From Opisthocomus hoazin (Eukaryota; Chordata; Aves; Opisthocomiformes; Opisthocomidae), in NCBI RefSeq assembly GCF_030867145.1, contig NC_134453.1, positions 1,545,001 through 1,609,000 of the forward strand: a stretch of 64,000 nucleotides of DNA. The letters run 5' to 3'. The notes under the pieces were generated by a model. It saw only the letters and a program-made list of their open reading frames with translations. It searched no databases and was not told the DNA's origin. The translations under genes and the position numbers were made by a program. Below, one piece after another: positions 1 through 8,913 of this stretch; the stretch's first letter is position 1; every line of letters begins with the position of its first letter.

Positions 1-533
1 GGGGTAGGGGGCTGCCAGGCAGGCTGTTCGCCGCCCCTCGCCTCAGGGCTGACTCCGCGGGGCTGGGGGTTCCTCCGGCCAGGCCTTCGAGTGGGTTGCA
101 GGGGGTGGAGGGCCCGGTCCCGGGGGCGGCTGTGGCAGAGGCCGGCCCCGCAGAGGCTGAGGTGCGAAGCGAGTTTGGTGCGAGAGGCTGGGGATAAACT
201 GCGTGAGGAGGGGAGGTTTTACTGGGGAGCGATGGTGGCTTTCATCTGGGGCGACTGGTGTGTCTCCACGGATGCTGCAGTTCACTCTCAAGATCCACAT
301 CAGCAGCTACTTCTTGGTAGCCCAGACTGGAAGTCTGTTAAAGAACTTTCTTTAAATAATGGCTATATTTTTCTGAAATTCAATATAATGAAGGAGTTAA
401 TTTCATAGAAATACCCAGTTAACGTACACTAAACCCTGTGGAAAGGACACAGGAGTGAGCCCTGTGTTTTTTTGCTCTTTAACGAGTGCTTTTATCAGAT
501 ACCAGCAAGCTGTTTTTAAATCTTTACAGGTAA
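1..533 (+). promoter_or_regulatory. STARD6: GC-rich 5' flank of STARD6, probable promoter and 5'UTR
   Basis: The first roughly 270 bases are GC-rich with several CpGs and G-runs, and the sequence then turns AT-rich. This suits the edge of a CpG-island promoter for STARD6, perhaps shared with a divergent gene off the left edge (C18orf54 is head to head with STARD6 in human, from memory). A non-coding first exon must lie here or further left, because the ATG exon is preceded by a splice acceptor. I could not assign its donor. Open frames in this stretch look like chance products of composition. Confidence 0.45.
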
Positions 534-623
534 ATGGACTATAAGAAAGCTGCCGATGAAGTTGCGGAAAAAATTTTATTGTACAGTCAAGATACTTCAG
601 GATGGAGAGTGATTAAAGTTTCA
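534..623 (+). CDS. STARD6: STARD6 coding exon 1 (residues 1-30)
   Basis: The exon begins at 530 after an acceptor ending ctttacag at 529, and the ATG follows four bases later. It encodes the N-terminal helix and the DTSGW motif. The donor gtaaga follows codon 30 (phase 0). The bases just after the acceptor read gtaaat, so acceptor and donor-like motifs abut (see findings). Confidence 0.88.
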
Positions 624-3600
624 GTAAGAAAATACTAGTTAATATTGTGTATGAAGTTATTTTTATTAACTACATTTTGTTGCAAAAAGTGTTTAAAACT
701 GTTTTCCTTTAAGAAATAGTTGACAACTCTTTATCAACTGCTAAGTTTTTATTTTCTTTTTTCTGCTTTGAGAAAAATGTTACCGTTTCTTCAAAGCCTT
801 CAAAAGAGTATGAAGGAAATATGTAAGTATTTACATTTTGTTTGTCACTGTAATGAATAACAACCTCGTCTTTGAGAAGCTACACCCAAGATTGAAATGG
901 AAAAGTTGATCATGTTCTGTGCTTTGTGAAAGTGTGAAGTTTTAGCTTTGGTAGCTGTAGCGAAGATTTTTGTGTTACAGTTACACTGGGTCAGCAATAG
1001 GGCTGGAATACAAGAGATGGATTTCCAAAGCAATTTTCAAATGTGCTATGAAAATTAAATATTATATAATACTGTATAACACTAATATGGCATAAGTAGA
1101 TATGGCATCACAGTTTTGGCCTGAAGTCAGAAACTCTTCCTGGTGAAATATTCAAGCCATTACATCTTAGCAGCTGGGCTTTGCTTTTCACCCCTTCATC
1201 TGACTGATACTCACACATGCAGGTGTGCTTTCACTCTTGCTCTGCCTTATCAGTCCTTTGTACCTTTTTCTTTCTGGCACCCAAAACTGAGTTAACTGTA
1301 CTGAGAATAAGAAGGTTATATCATCTCCACAGCAGCAACTTCACCTGTCCTTCCTGCTCTTGAGTGATGAGTTCAGCGCTGTTGTTAAGCAACTAGACTT
1401 GGCCCAAAGGGTGGAGTTAGGCGAGGCAGACTAACCTGATGTCACAGCTTACTGTCACTGAGAGAGTTGGCTCTGCTCTTTGCATTCCTCCTCTCCTGGC
1501 TCTGCAATCCTCACCCTTGTTTGTGGTGGCTGTGGTACTCAGCTGGTTGTTTACAAGCTGATTCAGATCATTAAAGCAGGGGGGGGAAAAAATCACTTAA
1601 GAGAAGCGTGCAAAATTGGAGGAAAAGACGACACTTGCAACATGTCCTTAGCTTCTCTCTCTTTTTTTTTTTTTTTTAAATGCCTAATGGGTATGAAATT
1701 ACATTAAATGCCAGTCTAGACAGATAGGCAGTAGAGAAAATTTGCTCCGACTATGATGAGATGTTTGTGATTAGTGGTATTCTAAATCCAGAAGTCTTGC
1801 ATGGTTGTCTAATTATTTCTGAAGGTTTGAGCAAAGAAGGTATTAATTTCAGAAGACAATGCTGTATCACTAGTGTTACAGAAGAATTACTCTATTGTCA
1901 TGGAAAATAGCTATAATAGTTCATTAGAATATGACAAAAGTACTATTCTCAATAAGAATTTGCATACTTTGTATGTAGTATTATTATTATATTTCTGATC
2001 TTATTTCAGTACAGGTGCGTGTGAGGGAGTGAGAGTCTGGTTGCTTAGAATTCATGAGAACGTGCCTGATGTTTCTGTGGAGGAGAAAAGATACGCTGTA
2101 GTCTGTCAGGCATGAAGCCATTTTCAGTTATACTCAGATCTTTATATAGCAAATTCTTTGCAGTCAGGAAAAGCATTATCTATCGTGCTTTGTGCTGTTT
2201 GGTACAGGGAGCCAGAATCTTTCATTCATTTATTTTTGTACAAATCTTTGTCCCATTAACAAGCAGCACTGGTCGGTAGCATCTTTTGTGAAGGAATACT
2301 AGCTGTTTGTAGGAGCAAAAGTATAGGTGTTCCCATTTACAGTTTGACATTGAATATTTATGAAGTGTATCACAAATGCCAGTTTCTTTTTTACTTGGCA
2401 GGAGTATTAACGTTTTGCTTTACTCGCTAAAAGAAATCAGTGTGGGGTCTGGTAGTTAAAAGCAGTAGAGGTCATTGCTTTGGTCAGGTGAAGTATTTTC
2501 AGCAGAGTTCAGGGAGGCATTAAGGTGGTTGTTCAAGGCTGAATAGGATTTCTTTTGGAATTGTGTCACCTAAGCTCAAGAAATGAGGCTATGTGTTTCA
2601 GTTTGTCTAAGATAGTGAGACTAGATTTGGTGATCCAAGCGATCTTTACCAGGCTTACTTCCTCTTTTCCCAGTGTTCCCAATAACCCCCTGTAAAAACT
2701 GGAAATTGAGATTTGGCACAAGTGTGCCTTTTCTTGTATTCTAGCAACTGTGTCTTTCAGAAGCCTTGCCTGGAAAAAGTCCTCCTGATTAACAACTCGC
2801 ACTGAGTTTAGGAGAGAAGACATTACGGGATGCAGGCGAGAGCTGCTTAGGAGATTGATAAACAGAAGTTCATGGGAGTTATGGAAATAAAGGGTGTATC
2901 CAGATACTAATATGCTGGGTTTAACTGGTCCTGCCACAGCCTACATTAGCTGTTTTTGAGTTGCCATTAAGATGTTTGCCATCGCCATTGGACCCAGTTA
3001 GTGGAGAAGCAAGTTTCTGGAGTAGTCGTAGACGCCCACACTGTGCTCGCTCCACCAGGGCAGTAAGTGGTGACAAGAGCTGCTGCTGCAGCGGGAAGAA
3101 ACAGGTCCGTGATTTTGCAGGGCTTCTGTGTTTGCACTCTGCTATCTTTCCTCTTTCTGACTTATGCTCATGCATCATCAGGGTCTGTAAATCTGATTTC
3201 ATGTTTCTTAAACTGCTTGCAAGCGTAGTCTCCTTGGAGCTTATCTGCTGTCACGCAGCATCCTTCACCTTTGATTTGATTGCTGTCAATCACTACCGTA
3301 GTGATTCACAGTTTCTCCAGGAACTAGGTGTGAGAATTACCAGTATTAGTGAGTGGTTCCCATCGTTAGAGGAGTTTCCTATTTCCTTGTGAGAGGCCCC
3401 TCTTCCCCTCTGTGAACTTTCCCTTGAACTCCTCAGAAGGTTATGAACAAAGGTTGGAGGAATGCCAGGAGGTGCTAGTTCTTAAATAGTGAGAAGATTT
3501 GCAATCAGTGCCAAAATGGATTGAAAGCATCTATATAGAAAAAATAACAGATTATTTAAATTAGCAGGTTCCTAGCTAATCGCTCACAAATAATTCACTT

Positions 3601-6600
3601 AAAATGTGCGGTGTCAAGAATGTAATGGTCTCAAAAAAATGTTACAGAATAACAGTTTTTATTACTAGTTGAATTTTAATCAATCCATCAAATGCAGTTA
3701 CATTCATGTGCTTTACCTCATTATAGCCTGACATCTCCAACTGCTAGATGCTTATTATCGTATAACTTATTTTTCCAGCTCATAAATGTGAATTCAATAT
3801 CTGTTTCTTACACAATCTAGATACCGTGGAGAAGGGATAATTAAGGAAGTCCCTCATAAGATTATTCCTTTTATGTATCTCCCTGAACATCGAAACAAAT
3901 GGGACAAAGCATTGCAATCTTACAAACTGTTGGAAAAGATTGACCAGGTAATACAATAATTTAATACAAAGATTTTTTAAATCTTCCTGCATGAGTTATG
4001 GTGACTAAAAAGACCTCTGTTGGGACAAAGAAAGCTCTAAATATGAAATACATTGTATGTTGCTAATAACTTCTAAATCTGCCACTTGAGTGAAATGGGT
4101 ACAAAATGCGTCCCTCCTGTTAGGAGTTAAATATTTATTGTGAAATAAATGTCCTCAAGCATGCCAAGAACTCGGTCTGTGGAAAACAACAGAAGTCTCC
4201 ACCAAGAGTAGGGTGAGACACAATGCCAACAACAGGCAGGGAAAGCTCCGCTCTCACAGTGAGCGTGGTTTATACGGATGCAAAAAAATCACCAAAGTCA
4301 AGGGCAGCATGGAAGTTGAATTAATGCTGTGCTGGTGCTGTGGAGTGTCGTGTGTTCAGAATTCCAGTTGCTCTGGGCTTTGTCTTGGGCACTCTGGAAA
4401 CCCAGAACTCGGAATTCCTGGGAAGAGTATCAGTTCTGTGTTAGCTGGCTTTGAGCTGGACAAGGTCCTGTGCAGCCTGCTGTAGGTGACCCTGCTTCGG
4501 CAGGAGGGTTGGGCTAGATGACCCACAGAGGTCCCTTCCAACCCCTACTGTTCTGTGATTCTGTGAGCTGACCACTGGAGAGAGATGGCCCTGTGTAGAG
4601 AGAGAGGTCTTGGAACGTATTACACACGTATGAATGACTCAAGTGTATAAAGTACTCCCTAAACCACAAAAAAAATGCTCCCCTTTTTGTCTTCCCTGAA
4701 CCTCTCTCTCTTTCCTCTGCCTGGATCCACTCGAATTGGTCAGATGTTAGTATGTAGTGGTACACCCATCCGTATCTTCTTTGCTGTTTTTGGAGCTGAG
4801 TTAGTTTGACAGATTCTATGCCTTTGTCCTAGAATGCAATCTGTATTTTAATGCAAACGGGCATTCTAGCTCCACTAAATGTGGATACTAAAGGTGCACA
4901 TTTTGAGTTTTTCCGCACAGAAACTGTACTCCTGCCTAAATCTAGGCCAGAAGGAATGGCAGTGAATCCCTGTGCTGTGTCACTGAAGATCCCTTTCATG
5001 GCTTTCATTAGTTCAGCACTAACTGGATATGCGAACGTTGTCTTATGCTAACAAATAGGAATCCGTTATTCTCATTATTCAGCATGGAATGCTGCTTTGC
5101 TAATTAAATAAAACTTAGCTTCTTACGTATTAATTAAAAAGATGACTTTTACTTACTTGTAGGACACTGGTATATACCACAGTGTAACACACAGTTATGG
5201 TATGGGACTGATTTCATCAAGGGATTTTGTTGACCTGCTGCATGTTAAACAATACCCTGGGGGTATCTTTACAACTAACTGTAAGTTGCATGTAACTACC
5301 GCTTTCGTTTTTTGGCTGCCTTCTGAAAATCCTAAAGTGAATGGCTGCAGAGTAAGTTCTGCAGCCTAATCCCAGCACAGAGTACCTTGCTCTGTGTGTG
5401 GCTTTACTGATGTGAACAGTCCCCTCCTGTTTATCACCAAAACAGAGTTATTTTTTTAATACTGAAACTATCAACATTGATCTTCAGAGAAAATACTGTG
5501 TTCTTTGTTTATTCTCTTATTATGTCTTTGAAAAATTGAAAAAATGTAGTAGTAGTAAGAGGAAGCTAGAATTTATTATTTCACTCTATAAATTCAGTGC
5601 TTATTTAGTAACAATTTTGTGTATTTAGATGGTTTCCTGGCCAAAAGCTACTTGCCTAGTATGGAATTCTCAGAGGGAATTGCTAATTTGCCCCATCTTT
5701 GATTCCCTTTGAGTTTGGCTCTGTGAACTTACACAAAATGTCAAATGATTTAATATTACAACTCTGTGGCCAGACAGGAAAATATCTCAGGGCTACTTAA
5801 TTTCTGTGCTCATCTTTTTCCTTTGTGGGGATCTTAGTACATGGAAGAAAACTTTCTTCATCTTGAACCTTTTTTGCCTTATTGTTTTTTTGATGCCATG
5901 GCCTTGTAAGACTTTCATTATGCAAATATAATAGATAACAACCCCTCCCAACTACTACTGTGCATGTGTGCAGCTGTTTCCTCATCATCTCTGCACTTGA
6001 GTTTATTAATTAATGACATCTGCTGACGAACTGACTTGACTTCTTTGTCCAGAACTAAGCCACACCTCAGCACTTAGGTATGTGTGTTTACGGCTCAAGG
6101 ATAATATGTTGGGGTACGCCTGCCCAAACATCTATAGAAACTTTTACATGTGTTGAATTACTCACACAAATATTTAATGTCCTTTAGGTGTTTTGCATAC
6201 AATTGCTAAACACACGAGTGACCACACTGTGAGATCTTTTACTGTCCTATAGCAGTTGGAGTAGTTTGTTTTTAAAAGGTATTTTTGAGTCGTACGATCG
6301 ACGTACATAAGCATAATTAATTTGATTTTGCTCTTTGTGTGTGGTGACTTAAAAGCTGTCAGCGTGGAATACTCCAGCTGCCCTCCAGCTCCCTCTTGTG
6401 TCCGAGGCTATAACTATCCCTGTGGATATGTGTGTTCTCCTTTGCCTGAGTAAGTATTTAAAGCCCCCTTACAGCATCTTTGGTTACTCAGTTCTCTATA
6501 AAAAGCTTAAAATTTACTGGACCACACAGTTGGGGTTTTTAAATTTTATTTGGACAGTTTTATTCTGGGGAATCTTTAGAGTTTTGTGCAGATCAGTTTT

Positions 6601-6923
6601 GTAACTCAGACTGTCTTTTGAAACAAACTAAACTTGGACATCCTCCACTTTTCCACAGTAGTAACTTCAACAGAGATGAACTATAAACTGTAAACTCTTG
6701 TACATCTCAGTAAGTTTCACAGCAAGAGTAGCAAGTGCTAACTGAAGGATTTTGCTCCTTTCATCCCAGGAATCCAGAGCATTCTAAGCTGGTTGTATTT
6801 ATTCAGCCACAACTAGGAGGAATGCTTCCCTCTTCTGTAGTGGAGACAGCATTACCTGCTACTCTCATCAACTTAATCACTGACACGAGAGCTGGACTGC
6901 AGGGCTTGAAGGACCGTAATTAA
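534..6923 (+). CDS. STARD6: STARD6, StAR-related lipid transfer domain protein 6 (complete, 6 coding exons)
   Basis: The protein is a single START domain that should bind a lipid or sterol in a hydrophobic pocket and move it between membranes. It belongs to the soluble StarD4-type subfamily, which in mammals is expressed mainly in male germ cells. Coding exons are 534-623, 773-822, 3821-3947, 5163-5280, 6356-6449 and 6770-6923. All junctions are GT-AG and the phases agree, giving 633 nt and 210 aa (human about 220). Recognisable family stretches are DTSGW (residues 22-26), WDKALQ in exon 3, SSRDFVDL in exon 4, RGYNYPCGYVCSP (145-157) and LVVFIQPQLGG in exon 6. There is no signal peptide or targeting extension, so a cytosolic protein is expected. 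Compared with human the C-terminal tail is shorter, ending soon after the final helix. No frameshift or stop is seen. The gene is convergent with POLI, as in the conserved neighbourhood. Confidence 0.93.
773..822 (+). CDS. STARD6: STARD6 coding exon 2 (residues 31-46)
   Basis: This is a 50-nt micro-exon between acceptor ctttgag and donor gtaagt, encoding KNVTVSSKPSKEYEGN plus two bases of the next codon. It matches the beta-strand segment before the YR.EG motif in the family. Intron 1 is only 149 bp. Confidence 0.88.
823..3820 (+). other. STARD6 intron 2
   Basis: 3.0 kb of mostly AT-rich intron. It contains a T16 run at 1662-1677. I see no CR1 copy and no supported gene. Open frames near 2566-2937 (-) and 2961-3392 (+) have no recognisable domain or splice context. 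Confidence 0.7.
3821..3947 (+). CDS. STARD6: STARD6 coding exon 3 (residues 47-89)
   Basis: Acceptor cacaatctag, donor gtaata. With the two bases carried over it reads IYRGEGII through WDKALQSYKLLEKIDQ, a clear match to the central START segment (YRVEGII and WDKSLQ in human, from memory). It ends in phase 0. Confidence 0.92.
3948..5162 (+). other. STARD6 intron 3
   Basis: 1.2 kb intron. Its only recognised content is the short sense-oriented CR1 tail at 4450-4566. Confidence 0.75.
4450..4566 (+). mobile_element. CR1 LINE, 3' tail fragment
   Basis: Runs from a degenerate ORF2 end (gtcctgtgcagcctgctg) through the CR1 3'UTR to a terminal ttctgtgattctgtga, the characteristic CR1 3' octamer-like repeat. 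Only the last 115 bp or so remain, a typical 5'-truncated copy. Confidence 0.85.
5163..5280 (+). CDS. STARD6: STARD6 coding exon 4 (residues 90-128)
   Basis: Acceptor cttgtag, donor gtaagt. It encodes DTGIYHSVTHSY, then SSRDFVDLLHVK, the conserved lipid-pocket strands and loop of START domains. It ends with one base of codon 129. Confidence 0.92.
5281..6355 (+). other. STARD6 intron 4
   Basis: 1.1 kb AT-rich intron. I recognise no repeat family or gene in it. Confidence 0.7.
6356..6449 (+). CDS. STARD6: STARD6 coding exon 5 (residues 129-160)
   Basis: Acceptor acttaaaag (purine-rich and weak), donor gtaagt. It encodes SVSVEYSSCPP followed by RGYNYPCGYVCSP, the best-conserved STARD6 stretch. 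It ends with two bases of codon 160. Confidence 0.9.
6450..6769 (+). other. STARD6 intron 5
   Basis: 320-bp intron with a good polypyrimidine tract before the acceptor (ttcatcccag). Nothing else is seen. Confidence 0.7.
6770..6923 (+). CDS. STARD6: STARD6 coding exon 6 (residues 160-210, stop)
   Basis: Encodes ENPEHSKLVVFIQPQLGG through the C-terminal START helix (VVETALPATLINLI), then GLQGLKDRN and TAA at 6921-6923. The helix covers the lipid pocket in START folds. Confidence 0.92.
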
Positions 6924-7450
6924 ATGTAAGTGGAAAATAATAACCACTTAAATCACATGCGTCTTTTACTTGGATTCATTTTTAAAGTAGATGATGAAGT
7001 TTACTTTAATGGTGGTTTATGTGGAAACGTGTAAAGCTTAACAGTTCAAATGGTGAATGTTGGCTTTCTCTGTTCTTGGGAATCATGCAAGAATTTACAC
7101 TAAAGTGCCATCGAAGCACAGGATGTCGCTTTCAATGTAATCAGGTGATGTTTTGTAATATTTTTGCACTTTATATGCAGGGAATATAATATATACATGC
7201 ACATGAGAATCTGGTGATAGGAATTATAGCAATGTTAAAATACAGTAGTAAAATATTTTGTTGTAGCTTTAAACACACTTTGATAAATTCTTACCTCAAT
7301 TATGTACTCGACTGCAACAAGCAAACGTCTTGTGTACTAGAAACTTTAACCATGTTTATTAATTATAAGTGTGCAAGTGTAATTAGCAACTATTTCACTG
7401 TTTTGGAATTAAATATTTGAAAAGCTGGATGAATTTGTATACTGCATCTC

Positions 7451-7456
7451 ATTAAA
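7451..7456 (+). terminator. STARD6: Candidate STARD6 poly(A) signal ATTAAA
   Basis: ATTAAA about 530 nt after the stop, followed within 40 nt by a GT-rich stretch (gttgtttgtc). A second ATTAAA sits at 7408-7413. Only transcript ends could decide between them. Confidence 0.35.
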
Positions 7457-7998
7457 AGCTGCTCTTTCTACACTGAGTTGTTTGTCATTTTCTGAATCCT
7501 GGGCACCAAACCTAACAATTTTTATATGCTGACTAATTTCCAGGAACAAGATGAGATATGATTCATTTGGAAGTAATCTTTTCCATTGCCCCTTAGTGTT
7601 TCTGGTACCTCTAGTTACGAGTTAACTGGAGGAAATCGTGACAGCCAGGTGAATAGTAGTTTCCATTAGCAATCATAGAAACAGTGGTGCAAATTAAAGA
7701 ACAGTGTGAAAATTGCTTTCATCTTCTCTGCTCAATCCCTTCCCAAGCTGTTAGAAACAATTAACTGCATACATAGTGTAACTTAATGCAAATGCAAGTA
7801 AAAATTCCTTCCCCCCAGTCAGCATGTTAAGGTATTAATATTGAATACTAAAATATGTTTGCACATGGTAATATGTTTAGGAGAACTAAAGATTCATCAG
7901 ATAAATGTCAATTTATAAGAAAGAAAAATAAGATAAACTAATTACTACTTAAACAGAGTCACCAGCAGGTTTTATGTCAAAAGTTGTCAAAATAAGTT

Positions 7999-8004
7999 TT
8001 TAAT
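7999..8004 (-). terminator. POLI: Candidate POLI poly(A) signal ATTAAA
   Basis: On the minus strand ATTAAA lies about 90 nt after the POLI stop codon. No AATAAA is nearer on that strand. Confidence 0.4.
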
Positions 8005-8094
8005 ATTCATGTCTTTACAATTTACAATAAACTTTTCAGAACTGAAGTGCCTTCAAGTGCTGATTCTTACAGCGTCGCGATTATGGAAAGTGTT

Positions 8095-8913
8095 TCATTG
8101 TGGCTTAAAATATCTTAGCAAACTGTTAGACTGTGATGAACATGGTGCTGTATTCCTCCTTCCTTTATTTGTTTTAGGCTTTTCAGGGGCTTTATCTGTC
8201 GATGTTTTGGACACAGGTTGCAGATTCTTCCATTCAGCTAGCAGTTCATCTTGCACATCTGCAGGTAGTTCATAAAAAGTCTTTGTGTCAACATTAGGAG
8301 GAAACACAATTTCTGCTTGCCTGCTGAAGGCTTTATCCTCAGAAGTTGTTTCAAAGGGCTGCTCATCTTTATCCAAGACAGGGACACGCAGAACAGTTCC
8401 ACCAGCTTCCAGAGATGAGAGATCTCTCCCTCTGAAGTTCAGAGAGTCTCTAGGTTGTTCTTCTGTACTGCTGCTTGTCAGTGTGCTTCCAGGGTACTCG
8501 GCAGAGCAGCTGGCCCTGGAGCTGTGTGCCAGAGCAGCTGCTGATTGAGGAGCCGATGCGAGATGTGTACCGCACCCTGCAGAGCGCGTATCGCTGCCTA
8601 GTCCCTTAGAATCTGGGCAAGGGCTGTACACCTCTTCTGCAAAACACACCGGTGGCTGCCCCGAAACATTCTCAGTAGGGATTGCTTCTGGTTTTTGAGA
8701 AATAATTTCTTGTTGAATATCTTCTGGAAGTTCCCTGAAGACTTCCTGGTCAATATCACCAAGAGACAAATGAAGTGGGAAGTCGGGAATTCCTGCTTTT
8801 TTTATATTGCTGCTCTTTTCCTCTGAAAGCTTCCTAGTTTTTGTACTTCCAGTTCTGTTGCAGTTCTGGTTCCAAGAAGCGCTTCCCTCACCTTGGGAGA
8901 CATCATCTACTTC
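8095..8913 (-). CDS. POLI: POLI exon 10 (residues 467-738, stop)
   Basis: Acceptor ttttttgccacag on the minus strand; phase 0. It carries both ubiquitin-binding motifs separated by a poorly conserved Ser-rich linker. After UBM2 a basic 43-residue tail ends SLLRYFKPQ, resembling a PCNA-interacting peptide. The human protein, from memory, ends soon after UBM2. Confidence 0.93.
   Translation of the reverse strand, partial: EVDDVSQGEGSASWNQNCNRTGSTKTRKLSEEKSSNIKKAGIPDFPLHLSLGDIDQEVFRELPEDIQQEIISQKPEAIPTENVSGQPPVCFAEEVYSPCPDSKGLGSDTRSAGCGTHLASAPQSAAALAHSSRASCSAEYPGSTLTSSSTEEQPRDSLNFRGRDLSSLEAGGTVLRVPVLDKDEQPFETTSEDKAFSRQAEIVFPPNVDTKTFYELPADVQDELLAEWKNLQPVSKTSTDKAPEKPKTNKGRRNTAPCSSQSNSLLRYFKPQ

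Larger units (their letters stand above)
6924..8094. other. Tail-to-tail intergenic stretch and 3'UTRs of STARD6 and POLI
   Basis: 1.17 kb between the two stop codons. It holds candidate poly(A) signals for both strands and no coding signal or CR1 copy that I recognise. An AATAAA on + at 8026-8031, close to the POLI stop, would make the two transcripts overlap if STARD6 used it. Confidence 0.65.

Noticed and set aside
2566..3392. Open frames in STARD6 intron 2 (123 codons on -, 143 on +)
   Set aside because: No domain, no splice or promoter context, and they overlap on opposite strands.
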